Of a DNA stretch of 35,788 bases, positions 17,999 through 27,500 are shown piece after piece. Source of the stretch: Bdellovibrionales bacterium (GTDB lineage: Bacteria > Bdellovibrionota > FAC87 > UBA2466); assembly GCA_005776395.1 (NCBI GenBank), contig SXPJ01000033.1, positions 1-35,788 of the forward strand, read 5' to 3'. The translations under genes and the position numbers were made by a program. Positions within the stretch are counted from its first letter, which is position 1; every line of letters starts with the position of its first letter. The notes beneath the pieces are model-generated. The model was not told the origin of the DNA and did not search any database. It saw only the letters and a list, made by a program, of their open reading frames with translations.

Positions 17999-19180
17999 AT
18001 GGCTCCACTTCAACTCTATTTAGCCTCTAGATTTTTGACGACGATTGCCTATCAAATCGAATCTCTAGCTGTGGGTTGGCAGGTTTACGCTTTAAGAAAA
18101 GAGCCGTTAGATCTGGGGTGGGTTGGACTTGCTCAATTTATTCCCATGTTGGCTTTTTCGCTTTTAGGGGGGCAGGTTGCAGATAGGTTAAATAGAAAAA
18201 AAATACTCTTAGTCGCTTATCTTATCTGGATGGTCACTGTGGTTTTAATGGCAATTGCAACAGCGACAGGAAAAATGAATCTTAATCTTTTTTTGGTTTT
18301 GCTTTTTGTGCAAGGAACTATTCGGGCTTTTAGTAATCCTGCGGCTCACGCTTTTATAACTCAAGTGGTAGCTGAGTCAGATTTAAAGCGGGCGATTGCG
18401 CTTGGGGCGAGTATTTGGCAAATCTCAACGATTTTAGGTCCACTCATTGGGGGAATGCTTTATGGTTTTTTTGAAGGGGCAGCCTGGATCTATGGTGTTT
18501 GTGCTATCTGTTCAATTCTGGGAGTCTTACTTCTAAGGCAAGTAGAGGCTAGAGATCATGAGAAGATGACTGAGAAGTTATCTCTTCGAGAGCTGTTTTC
18601 AGGGGTGGATTACGTCTGGAAAAATAAAATGATCCTGGGGTGTATCTCTTTAGATCTTTTTGCGGTCCTTTTTGGCGGGGCGACAGCTTTGTTGCCGGCC
18701 TTTGCCTCAGACATTCTTCATGTGGGGCCTACAGGGCTTGGGGTCTTAAGGGCAGCTCCTGCAGTGGGGGCCATTGTGACAAGTTTAATTCTTGCAAAAC
18801 GCCCCATTAAGACCCATGCCGGTCTTTGGCTTTTCTTTCATGTGACGGTTTTTGGGCTTGCGACAGTTGGTTTTGGAATCTCAGAACTTGCGTGGTTTTC
18901 CTTCATTATGCTTTTCATAACGGGGGCTAGCGATATGGTGAGTGTCGTCATTCGAATGACCTTAGTACAATCTGCAACTCCTCCTTCGATGAGAGGTCGA
19001 GTAAGTGCGGTAAACTCTATTTTTATTAGCGCCTCTAACGAACTAGGGGAGTTTGAGAGTGGGGTGACGGCTAGCTGGTTTGGGGTGGTTCCGGCCGTTG
19101 TTATAGGGGGGCTAGGCTCAATTGGGGTCGCAGCTCTATGGGCTTGGAAGTTTCCTAAACTAAGGAAAATGCAGGATTAA
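17999..19180 (+). CDS. MFS transporter (MFS_3/EntS-like exporter)
   Basis: This 393-residue protein of the major facilitator superfamily has twelve predicted membrane helices in two halves. The cytoplasmic loop motif GGQVADRLNRKK between helices 2 and 3 is the MFS signature, and SAVNSIFISASNELGEFESG in the second half resembles the EntS-type exporters of siderophores and drugs. I place the start at the ATG at 17999; a TTG at 17981 is in frame but lies inside the YeiH gene and would add an unlikely leader. It is cotranscribed with yeiH. The substrate is unknown. Confidence 0.88.
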   Translation: MAPLQLYLASRFLTTIAYQIESLAVGWQVYALRKEPLDLGWVGLAQFIPMLAFSLLGGQVADRLNRKKILLVAYLIWMVTVVLMAIATATGKMNLNLFLVLLFVQGTIRAFSNPAAHAFITQVVAESDLKRAIALGASIWQISTILGPLIGGMLYGFFEGAAWIYGVCAICSILGVLLLRQVEARDHEKMTEKLSLRELFSGVDYVWKNKMILGCISLDLFAVLFGGATALLPAFASDILHVGPTGLGVLRAAPAVGAIVTSLILAKRPIKTHAGLWLFFHVTVFGLATVGFGISELAWFSFIMLFITGASDMVSVVIRMTLVQSATPPSMRGRVSAVNSIFISASNELGEFESGVTASWFGVVPAVVIGGLGSIGVAALWAWKFPKLRKMQD

Positions 19181-19263
19181 AGCATTAGAAAAAAACTAGA
19201 ATCGCTGAACTTTGAGGCGTTCTCTGGACAAGAGGCTTATGCTATGGTTTCCTCCACCTATTA

Positions 19264-19785
19264 ATGAAAAAAAACTCGTTAAAAATCTTAGGTGTCTTTT
19301 TTGGTTTTATCTTTACTCAAATCCTACCTGCTCAAACTCGAGTCGCCTGGATGGAGCTAAGAAATAAATCGGGTGGAGTGATGCAATTGGAACCCGATTT
19401 TTATTATGCGCATATTGCTATCCAAATCGGAAATCAATGGCTTCATGCTCATCCTCAGCGAGGGGTTGAGAGTGTCTCTAAAGAAATATTGGAGAATTTA
19501 GGAGAGATAAAAGAGGTCTTGGTTTCAAATGAAGAGGACTCCTCCTATTTAAAAGAGGTTCCCTATTATTTTGGCAGAGCCTTTGATTCTGAGTTTTCCT
19601 GGACCGATGAAAAAATTTATTGCGCAGAACTCATTGCAAAACTCCTTAGGGTTCAACCTACACCTATGCACTTTGATCTTAAATATTGGCACCCTTGGTT
19701 TCAAAAATACGAAGGAAAACCTGGCTCATCCCCCTCGAAACTCTATTATGAGTTACTAAATCGAGGCTATGAAAAACTACAATAG
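19264..19785 (+). CDS. YiiX-like permuted papain-fold (NlpC/P60-type) exported hydrolase
   Basis: This 173-residue protein has a signal peptide (SLKILGVFFGFIFTQILPAQ). The rest matches YiiX/YebB-type permuted NlpC/P60 proteins, where the catalytic histidine comes before the cysteine: His50 in YYAHIAIQIGNQWLHAHP and Cys120 in IYCAELIAKLL. YFGRAFDSEF between them is also typical. Family members are amidases or peptidases acting on peptidoglycan or lipid-linked substrates; the substrate here is not determined. The gene ends 18 bases before the UPF0178 gene, so the two are probably cotranscribed. Confidence 0.75.
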   Translation: MKKNSLKILGVFFGFIFTQILPAQTRVAWMELRNKSGGVMQLEPDFYYAHIAIQIGNQWLHAHPQRGVESVSKEILENLGEIKEVLVSNEEDSSYLKEVPYYFGRAFDSEFSWTDEKIYCAELIAKLLRVQPTPMHFDLKYWHPWFQKYEGKPGSSPSKLYYELLNRGYEKLQ

Positions 19786-19803
19786 AGTTATCTGAAATTA
19801 TTT

Positions 19804-20253
19804 ATGGAAATTTTTGTTGATGCCGATGCTTGCCCCGTAAAAGAGGCTGTCTTTAAAGTCGCTGAGAGATATCAATTAAAGGTCTATGTGGTTTCTAATC
19901 ATGCAAAGCTTCTTCCTAAATCGGAACTTATTGTGCCGGTGACCGTTGAAAAGAGGTTTGATGCGGTGGATGATTGGATAGCTTCACAGGTTAAGGCCAA
20001 TGATCTTGTGATTACTAACGACATTTTACTTGCCGATCGCTGTATTAAAGTAGGGGCATTGGCTATTGATCCTCGGGGTAAGATTTTAGATGAGAATAAT
20101 ATTGGAGAGGCGCTTTCGATGAGGGAGCTTTTGTCGGAATTAAGACAACGAGGAGATCTCCAAACGGGCCCTAAAGCCATGGGAAAGAAACATCAATCTA
20201 ACTTTCTATCTCAACTCGACAAAGTGATTCATTTGCTTAAGAGACGAACCTGA
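19804..20253 (+). CDS. yaiI: UPF0178 protein (YaiI/YqxD family)
   Basis: This 149-residue protein belongs to UPF0178 (DUF188). The N-terminus IFVDADACPVKEAVFKVAER and the segment DLVITNDILLADRCIKVGA are hallmarks, with an acidic cluster like that of PIN-type nucleases. It ends in a basic tail (KAMGKKHQSNFLSQLDK) typical of the family. Biochemical function is not established; a nuclease role has been suggested from fold similarity. Length is normal and the gene looks intact. Confidence 0.93.
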   Translation: MEIFVDADACPVKEAVFKVAERYQLKVYVVSNHAKLLPKSELIVPVTVEKRFDAVDDWIASQVKANDLVITNDILLADRCIKVGALAIDPRGKILDENNIGEALSMRELLSELRQRGDLQTGPKAMGKKHQSNFLSQLDKVIHLLKRRT

Positions 20254-20364
20254 ACTTAAGGTTGTCGGTGGATCTCGCTTTGCGCCAAAATCAACCCTGC
20301 CGATCTGGTATAGGGTTAGCTGATTAGTGCTATAATTAGAACTTACTTTAGCAATGAGGGCTTC

Positions 20365-21948
20365 ATGGCGATCTATGATGCATTTATGTTTTTTAACGAG
20401 TTTGATTTACTCGCTGTTCGTTTAGAAGAGCATGATCCCTTTGTAGATTATTTTATACTTATTCAAGCTGATCGCACCCATTCTGGAGAGCCCAAGGAAC
20501 TTCTGTTTTCTAAAACAGATCCCAGATTTTCTAAATATTTTGAGAAAATCATTGTGGTGAATGCAAATCTACAGGAAAGTCCAAAATCGGCCTGGGACAA
20601 TGAAGAGTTACAGCGCAAAGCCGTGTTTTCTGCTGCTAAGTTTGATCCTCAAGATGTTTTGTATCTGAGTGATGTAGATGAGATTGTCAGTCGCCACCAC
20701 TGGCCCTATCTGCTGAAGCGAATTGAGAAAGAAATGCTCATTGGGGTGTGGCTTAAAATGTACTACTATTTTTTAAACCTTGAAGTTCTTGGCTTCCCCT
20801 GGGCTATGGCAAAAATTATGAAAGCCAAAGTATTTCTAGAGAACAATATTTCGGTGAATCAAATAAGATGTTCCCCCTCTGCAGTTATGACCCCTTTTCC
20901 TTGTGGATGGCATTTTTCTTATCTTATGACAGTGGATCAGATTATCGAAAAAATCAAAGCTTACGGTCATCAGGAGAATAATAAGATAGAGTTTACAGAT
21001 CCTAAAGCTATTCAAAAAGCGATCGGCGAGAGAAAAGATCTTTTTGGAAGAGATATGGTTTTTAGAGCAAGTTCTTTCAATTCTACTTGGCCTAAAGCCA
21101 TGGTGAAGTCAGAAAAATGGCGTGATTTTATTCTCTCAGTTGGAGCGAAGGTTGTTTTAAGGGAGAAGGGGAGTGAAATTTTAAGTTTTGGGAAAGAGAG
21201 TCTTAAGATTATTGCAAAACCATTGCTAGCAAGATGGCGTAAAGCCGGCGGAGCTGTGGAAAGTCACAATGCTTTTGGGAGTCATCTCTTTGAACTTTTA
21301 ATTTCATCTCGACCTAAAGATCAAGAGGCCAAGGAGTGGCGAAAATTAATAGAGTTTTTTAGTTTTATTTTGCCAGAGATTGAGGGGAGGGGAACCGCTC
21401 GCCAGTGTGCTGAACTGTTTTTAAGAGTTATTTCATCGGTGAAGCCCCATTCAAAAATTGTGGAGCTAGGATCTGGAAAGGGGCGTTCTAGTGTTTTTGC
21501 TTCGCGAGCTGCTGCAGTAACCACATCACGCCTTTTTTGCGTTGATCTTTGGCAAGAGGATCTTGATGAAGGGCAATCTCATTCCACGAGGGAGCAAGCT
21601 CAATCAAGAGCCGTTTTTAAAGAGTTCAAAAAAAATATTACTCTTTATGGATGTGACAATGTGGAGGCTTATAAAGGAAAAAGCACTGAAGTGGCAGCTA
21701 AGTGGGCCCATGGCCCTATAGATTTTTTATTTATCGATGCAAGTCAGAACTATGAATCGGTCATGGAAGATTTAAAGGGCTGGATTCCGCATCTAAAGCC
21801 TGGCGGTATTGTTTGCGGCGATGGCTGGAATCTCGATGAATGCAAAGAGGTTAAAGGAAGCATTAGAGAAGCTTTTCAAGATTTTTTCAAATTAAACCTT
21901 CCTAATAGAGGTATCGTTGAGCGATTTTGGGCTCATCAGGTAAGCTGA
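20365..21948 (+). CDS. Fused GT17 glycosyltransferase and class I methyltransferase
   Basis: This 527-residue bifunctional protein has residues 1-270 matching glycosyltransferase family 17 (the family of beta-1,4-mannosyl-glycoprotein GlcNAc transferases). FNEFDLLAVRLEEHDPFVD, SKSAWDNEELQRKA-like spacing and the metal motif Asp103-Val-Asp105 in LYLSDVDEIV are diagnostic. Residues 345-527 form a class I SAM-dependent methyltransferase: motif I IVELGSGKGRS at about 365, then FCVDLWQEDLDEG, FLFIDASQNYESV and LKPGGIVCGDGW. The gene therefore makes one enzyme able to add a sugar and methylate the product, or with the methyltransferase acting on a related acceptor. It stands alone, and both halves look complete. 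Confidence 0.85.
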   Translation: MAIYDAFMFFNEFDLLAVRLEEHDPFVDYFILIQADRTHSGEPKELLFSKTDPRFSKYFEKIIVVNANLQESPKSAWDNEELQRKAVFSAAKFDPQDVLYLSDVDEIVSRHHWPYLLKRIEKEMLIGVWLKMYYYFLNLEVLGFPWAMAKIMKAKVFLENNISVNQIRCSPSAVMTPFPCGWHFSYLMTVDQIIEKIKAYGHQENNKIEFTDPKAIQKAIGERKDLFGRDMVFRASSFNSTWPKAMVKSEKWRDFILSVGAKVVLREKGSEILSFGKESLKIIAKPLLARWRKAGGAVESHNAFGSHLFELLISSRPKDQEAKEWRKLIEFFSFILPEIEGRGTARQCAELFLRVISSVKPHSKIVELGSGKGRSSVFASRAAAVTTSRLFCVDLWQEDLDEGQSHSTREQAQSRAVFKEFKKNITLYGCDNVEAYKGKSTEVAAKWAHGPIDFLFIDASQNYESVMEDLKGWIPHLKPGGIVCGDGWNLDECKEVKGSIREAFQDFFKLNLPNRGIVERFWAHQVS

Positions 21949-21994
21949 AGATTTTTTTGTCTGTTAGATCGCACGTCAAGTTTGAGCTCTTTCC

Positions 21995-22159
21995 GCCAGT
22001 GATTCTCGGTGAGCCATAGCGCATAATAAAAAGTGGAGTTATTCAAACTCTTGAATGAACCATCATAAAATTATCCCAATGGCACACTGAGATTTTGCGA
22101 AAAGGTTTTTCTAGTGCTCCTCAATTAGCCTCAAAATTTATTCACCGAGAACTGCTGGC
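21995..22159. repeat. 165-bp element with terminal inverted repeats, copy B
   Basis: GCCAGTGATTCTCGGTGA at 21995-22012 is repeated in inverse as TTCACCGAGAACTGCTGGC at 22141-22159, with about 15 of 18 positions matching. The interior has no gene. The same terminal motif marks the element at 16908-16977. A GGCTTTTTTTTCGAGAAG segment follows just outside at 22199-22216. The size, terminal repeats and duplication fit a decayed MITE-like element, but target-site duplications were not obvious. Confidence 0.4.
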
Positions 22160-22309
22160 TTTCCGCGTTTCCTTGTGCAATCTGGCAGAGGGTTAGGCGG
22201 CTTTTTTTTCGAGAAGTCTTAGATTTTACAGGCTTCATTGCGCCTGCAATCACATCAGCTCTGAAACCTTCATCTTGATGATTCGGAAGGACGGTTAAAA
22301 AGGGGCTGA

Positions 22310-22441
22310 GTCCCAATATGCAATAATAGGGACTAAAATCCGTTTATAGGGACTTTATTAGTAATATAACTTGGTATTGGGACATATATAAAGCTATAAT
22401 AGATTATGTAGTTGTATAGGGACGATAATACCGTCCCAATA
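22310..22441. promoter_or_regulatory. Array of six TATWGGGAC operator-like repeats before the Fic gene
   Basis: Four direct copies, AATAGGGAC (22325-22333), TATAGGGAC (22345-22353), TATTGGGAC (22375-22383) and TATAGGGAC (22415-22423), are flanked by two inverted copies, GTCCCAATA at 22310-22318 and 22433-22441. The direct copies start 20, 30 and 40 bases apart, so they lie on one face of the helix. One lies between the promoter boxes and two near the start of transcription and the ribosome binding site. This is expected of an autoregulated repressor; the Fic protein itself carries a winged-helix domain. Confidence 0.75.
22371..22400 (+). promoter_or_regulatory. Promoter of the Fic gene
   Basis: TTGGTA (22371-22376) and a perfect TATAAT (22395-22400) are separated by 18 bases. 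One operator copy (22375-22383) overlaps the -35 box and spacer, and another (22415-22423) lies just after the predicted start site. Confidence 0.55.
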
Positions 22442-22460
22442 CTAGGGCTATGGAGGAAAT

Positions 22461-23855
22461 ATGGTGGCAAAAAAAAAGGCTAATCTTGAAGCCCTCGTTT
22501 TATTGCTTTTGAAGGAAAAGAAAAAGATCAGTGTGCCCGACGTCGCTCAAGCGGCCGGGATGTCGAAGTCAGATGAAGGCGATAGAAAAGCGATCCGCCG
22601 TGTGCTCATTAAGCTCGTGGAGCGCGGAATTCTTGAAGCACGTGGGGCCGCGCGCGCGCGTGTTTATGCTGCATTGACCATCGCTGCGGCCGAAGCGCCT
22701 AAATCGCAAGAAGGCTTGAAATTTTTCAAAGCCATTTTTCTCTCTCCAGAGAGCGAACGCCTTTTGAAATACGTTTCTCAATCACTCCAAGTCCGTGCGC
22801 CGGTTGGATACAACCTGGATTTCTTGTGTTCGTATGAACCGAATCAAACCTTCTATCTCTCCAAAGCTCAACGAGCGGAGCTTTTGAAAATGGGTATCGT
22901 CGAAAGCGCGGCTAGGCCCGCAGGCACTTATGCGCGAAACATTTTGAATCGGCTTTTAATCGACCTATCATGGAACTCGAGCCGCCTCGAGGGAAACACT
23001 TACTCTCTTTTAGAAACCAAGCGACTCATTGAACTCGGCGAAAGCGCATCCGGCAAGGATGCCTTCGAAGCGCAGATGATTTTGAACCACAAAGGAGCCA
23101 TCGAATACATCATCGAATCGGCTGTGGAAGAAAAAATCACATCCCATGAAGTATGCAGCATTCACGCGCTTCTCTCAGAAAACCTTTTAGGGGATCCAAG
23201 CGCCTCGGGACGTATTCGTCAGATCGCAGTGGGAGTTGGCGGCACGAATTATATGCCGCTCGAAAACCCACACATTCTCACGGAGTGCTTTCAAATCTTC
23301 ATCGAGAAACTTAACCTCATTGAAGACCCATTTGAGCAGTCCTTCTTTGCGTTAGTGCAGATCTCATACATGCAAGCCTTCGAGGACGTGAACAAACGAA
23401 CCGCGCGTCTTGTGGCTAATATCTCGCTAATTAAAAAGAATCTTCGGCCGCTTTCATTTGTGGATGTGGATAATGAAGCTTATGTCAAATCCCTTCTCGG
23501 AGTTTACGAGAAAAACGATGTAAGTCTATTCCGCGATCTTTACCTCTGGGCTTACACGCGATCGGCACAGCGCTATTCGGCGATTCAGCAGGCAATGGGA
23601 GAACTAAACCTGCTCAAGTTGAAATACCGCGCCGATATTCAAGAGATCATTCGCACCGTTATTCTTAAGAAGATCGTAGGCCCGCAGGTGGTTCACCACA
23701 TTCAGAGTCTTATAGAGGCGAAAAAACTTCTCGATGCTGACTCTGCGGAGTTATTTAAGCTAATAGAAATAGAGATCATCAGCCTTCATGACGGAAATAT
23801 TGCGCGGTTCAAAATTCGGCCTAGCGAATTTCAAGAGTGGAAGAGTTTACAGTGA
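22461..23855 (+). CDS. Fic-family protein with N-terminal winged helix and degenerate active site
   Basis: This 464-residue protein has an N-terminal winged-helix segment (about 10-75; VPDVAQAAGMSKSD, RRVLIKLVERGILE) and a Fic core at about 165-345. The self-inhibition motif [ST]xxxE[GN] is present as S173-SRLEG (Glu177). The catalytic loop reads MQAFEDVNKRTAR, so the histidine of HxFxxGNxR is Gln305 and the glycines are Val310 and Lys312; normal AMP transfer is unlikely. I recall related proteins that share this Q-x-F-E-D-x-N-K-R form, so it may be a subfamily with a different job, possibly gene control. GGAGG at 22452-22456 sets the start. Base composition is visibly more GC-rich than the flanks, suggesting acquisition. 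The operator array upstream suggests self-regulation. Confidence 0.85.
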   Translation: MVAKKKANLEALVLLLLKEKKKISVPDVAQAAGMSKSDEGDRKAIRRVLIKLVERGILEARGAARARVYAALTIAAAEAPKSQEGLKFFKAIFLSPESERLLKYVSQSLQVRAPVGYNLDFLCSYEPNQTFYLSKAQRAELLKMGIVESAARPAGTYARNILNRLLIDLSWNSSRLEGNTYSLLETKRLIELGESASGKDAFEAQMILNHKGAIEYIIESAVEEKITSHEVCSIHALLSENLLGDPSASGRIRQIAVGVGGTNYMPLENPHILTECFQIFIEKLNLIEDPFEQSFFALVQISYMQAFEDVNKRTARLVANISLIKKNLRPLSFVDVDNEAYVKSLLGVYEKNDVSLFRDLYLWAYTRSAQRYSAIQQAMGELNLLKLKYRADIQEIIRTVILKKIVGPQVVHHIQSLIEAKKLLDADSAELFKLIEIEIISLHDGNIARFKIRPSEFQEWKSLQ

Positions 23856-23996
23856 GTTTTTCATGAGTAGTAACAATATTCTTTGAAGGTTTAAGATTTT
23901 TTTCTCATCTTCGGGAATGATTTTCGTAATTTTGACACCTAATTTCCGAGGCTCTTCATCTTCACCGTTTTTGGAAATGAGAAACCTCTCCTGCAT
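23847..23996 (-). pseudogene. Possible C-terminal relic of a PilZ-type protein
   Basis: A 49-codon minus-strand frame starts at ATG 23994-23996 right after an in-frame stop and overlaps the 3' end of the Fic gene by 9 bases. It encodes RFLISKNGEDEEPRKLGVKI then TKIIPEDEKKIL. The KLGVKITKIIPEDE pattern resembles the last strands of PilZ domains, which bind cyclic di-GMP, but the N-terminal RxxxR part is missing. No ribosome binding site is visible. It may be a truncated gene end left by insertion of the Fic locus. This is weak evidence. Confidence 0.3.
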
Positions 23997-24148
23997 TTAA
24001 AAATACTAACCGCCCGGGACACGTTAGCCAAAGATAGAAACATTTCGAGTCTGAAATTGTGGAGTTTTTCTCAGTTTCATCCAAGATTGAGCGGAGATAA
24101 GAGTTTAAATTCGTTGGCGTTATTCACTTCTTTAATATTACTGCTATA

Positions 24149-24493
24149 ATGAAAAGCATGCGTGTCGTAGCGATTTTCATTCTAATGTTCATTGGATTTA
24201 ATACACTTCCTTTTAGTGCATTATTGGAACACGTACACGTAGATAGTAAAGAGGGGAGTCTTATTCTAGCTCAGCAAGATGATGGCTGCGCAGATGAAGA
24301 AAATTGCAATTGCCCCTGTAGTACTCAAGAAGGGGGAAGTTGCAAGAGTTGCGGTGTCGGAAATTGTATGGTTGCACTTCTTTCAACGGCAAGTATGGTT
24401 CCATCTTTTCAAGGTAAATTGACCCCAGAAGTTTCTGCTCTTACCATGGATTCGATTATTTCTTCTCCTATTACCCCCCCTCCAAAAGTCTAA
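24149..24493 (+). CDS. Small exported Cys-rich protein at the head of the metal-efflux operon (CzcI-like)
   Basis: This 114-residue protein has a signal peptide (VVAIFILMFIGFNTLPFSAL), then HVHV and a Cys cluster (CADEENCNCPC, CKSCGVGNC) that could bind soft or borderline metals, and a Pro-rich end (SSPITPPPKV). Small periplasmic proteins of this plan (CzcI and similar) often precede heavy-metal RND operons, and position plus composition suggest a similar sensing or buffering role. A TATAAT at 24145-24150 with TTCACT 16 bases upstream overlaps the first ATG; if it is the real promoter, transcription would begin at or next to the second ATG (24158), giving a leaderless start. Confidence 0.6.
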   Translation: MKSMRVVAIFILMFIGFNTLPFSALLEHVHVDSKEGSLILAQQDDGCADEENCNCPCSTQEGGSCKSCGVGNCMVALLSTASMVPSFQGKLTPEVSALTMDSIISSPITPPPKV

Positions 24494-24577
24494 TTGCTCT
24501 AAATCGTAATGTAAGAACCCTCTGCAATGGGATTGGCCCAGATGCGGAAATCTTCTTATGAGCTTTTATGGACTTTT

Positions 24578-27500
24578 ATGCTTGATTCTATAATTCGATA
24601 TTCGCTTAAACACAGAGGCCTTGTTCTGACCTTGACGGGTTTTACTGTTATTTACGGGTTGATGGTTTTAATTCAGCTTCCTGTAGATGTTCTTCCCGAC
24701 TTGAACAAACCTACTGTGACCGTAATTTCCGAAGCTCAAGGAATGGCTCCAGAAGAGGTTGAAATTGTCGTTACTCGACCCATAGAAACCGTTTTGAACG
24801 GAATGCCGGGCGTGACTCGCCTCTTTTCCTCTTCAACCACTGGACTTTCAGTGGTGCGAATACAATTTGAATGGGGCACAGATTTGCGGTTTGCTAGGTT
24901 GTCGGTTTCGGAGCGAATTCAACTTACAAAAAGTCGAATGCCAGAGCATATCACCCCACATTTATCTCCCACTTCGTCGATTATGGGTGAAATCCAAATG
25001 GTTGGTATCACTAGCAAGGAAGGAAAGACAACGCCTACTGAACTAAGAACGCTTGCTGATTGGTCCATTCGTCAACGACTTCTCATGATTCCAGGGATCT
25101 CCCAAGTTTCGGTGATTGGGGGAGAAGAGCTACAGATCCAGGTCTTAGTGAACGCTGAAAAGCTGCGAAAAAAACTCATTCCTATTCATGAGCTGCAACA
25201 AAAACTTACCCATCTTTCTGAAGCCAGCGGAGGTGGATTTATTACTAAGGGAGAGAAAGAATGGTTGATACGAAACTTTGGTCGAGTACTTAACTATGAA
25301 GAAATACCTAATACTGCTGTTGGAATGCATTTAGGAGTTCCTGTTCTTCTCAAAGAAGTTGCTACTGTGGAATTCGGGCCTGCTCCTAAAAGAGGGGCCG
25401 CCTCTGTTTCAGGAAAAGATGGCGTTATACTCATGATTCAAAAGCAACCCTCCGCCGATACTCTAGTACTTTCTGAAAAAATTAATTCGACATTAAAGGA
25501 TCTTCGAAAGGAAATTTCTCCAGATATTGACGTGCAAGGTGACCTATTTAAGCAATCACACTTTATCAGATCTGCTATTGGGAATGTTGAGGAGGCCTTG
25601 CGAGATGGCTCAATTATGGTGGCCATTATTCTAATTCTCTTTCTTCTCAACGTGAGAATTACCTTTATTACTCTTACGGCGATACCTGTATCGCTTTTCA
25701 TCTCTTTTATCGTTTTTTACATCATGGGCATTGGAATTAACACAATGATCTTGGGCGGACTTGCGATTGCGATTGGGGAGCTGGTTGATGATGCAATTGT
25801 GGATGTTGAAAACGTATTTCGTAGACTTAAAGAAAATAGAAAAAAAGGAAATCCAAAAACAACTGTTCAAGTGATTTTTGAGGCTTCTAGCGAAGTGAGA
25901 AACTCCATAGTGCTCGCTACAGTTATCGTTGTCCTGGTTTTCATACCGCTATTTGCTCTCTCCGGGGTTGAGGGAAGACTCTTTACTCCAATTGGTATCT
26001 CTTATGTTGTTTCGCTTTTAGCTTCACTATTGGTCTCGCTTACTCTGACTCCAGTTCTTTGCTATTTTCTCATCGGAAAAACTCACGAAAAAGAAATGGA
26101 CGAGGATGGATGGCTTGTAAGAAAATTAAAAAATATCGACAAAAGTATTTTAGAGTGGTCATTAGAACATCCAGGAAAGGTTATCGGTGCGACCGCTGTC
26201 ATCGTTATTGCTTCTATGGCTGTAGTTCCTTTTATGGGACGAAATTTTTTACCTACATTTAACGAAGGAAGTGCAATGGTAGAGGTAAATACACGAGCGG
26301 GAATATCACTAGAGGCAAGTCATCAATTGGCTATAAAAGTAGAACAGTCACTTCTTACTATACCCGAAATCATCTCAGTAGGGAGACGAACTGGCCGTGC
26401 TGAGGAGGATGAACACGCGGCAGGGGTAAATCACTCGGAGTTTGAAGTAGCTTTAAAGAGGTCGTCAAGGACACGACAAGAAATATTCTCTGATATTCGA
26501 GATAAGGTTCGGGCTGTTATTCCAGCTGATTCCTATCTCGGGGTTAGTCAGCCTATCTCCCATAGACTCGATCATGTTTTATCGGGAGTGAAGGCCCAAG
26601 TGGCTTTAAAGTTATTTGGTGGAGATTTGAGAATTCTAAGGCAGCAAGGTGCGGAAATCCGAAATGTGATTGCTTCAGTCCCTGGTATTACGGATCTCCA
26701 GGTTGAAGGGCAGGTACTTTTTCCCCAGTATAAAATCTACGGGGTAAGAGAAGATCTAGCTCGCTATGGAATTACTCCAGGTGTGTTAATGGACTCCCTG
26801 GAGGCCATGTTGCAAGGAGTTCCTGTAACTCGACTCATTGAAAAAGAGAGGTATTTGGAAGTTTTTATGCGATTGGATGAGAATTCTCGTAATGACATTG
26901 AAGCCATTAAACGAATTCCAGCCCACGTATTACCTACGGGACAAATTATTCCACTAGGAGATGTGACGGATATTTTTGAGACCAGTGGCCCCAACATGAT
27001 TGAACGAGAGAATCTTCAGCGTCGAATAGTAATTTCCTTTAACACGATTGGACGGGATCTTGATTCCATTGTAGAAGATGCACAAAAGAAAATTTCCGAA
27101 AATGTGAAGCTTCCTGAAGGATACTATCTTGAATTTGGTGGGCAGTACGAAAGTCAAAAGGAGGCCTCACGAAAGGTAACTCTTCTAGGCATCGTTTCTC
27201 TTTTTGCCGTTCTAGCGATTCTAGTGAGTCACTTTAGGTCGCTCCCCGTTGCACTACAGATCATGGTGAATGTTCCGTTGGCGCTTGTGGGATCAGTAAC
27301 CGCGGTTCTCTTAACAGATAGAACTTTCTCAGTGGCCACGCTTATTGCTTTTATCACTTTGTGCGGTATCGCTAGTCGAAATGGCATTATGATGATCAGT
27401 CACTATATTCATCTGATGCGCGAAGAGGGGGAGAGTTTTACGAAGTCGATGATTATTCGTGGTTCTCTTGAAAGGCTTGTCCCTGTTCTCATGACGGCTT

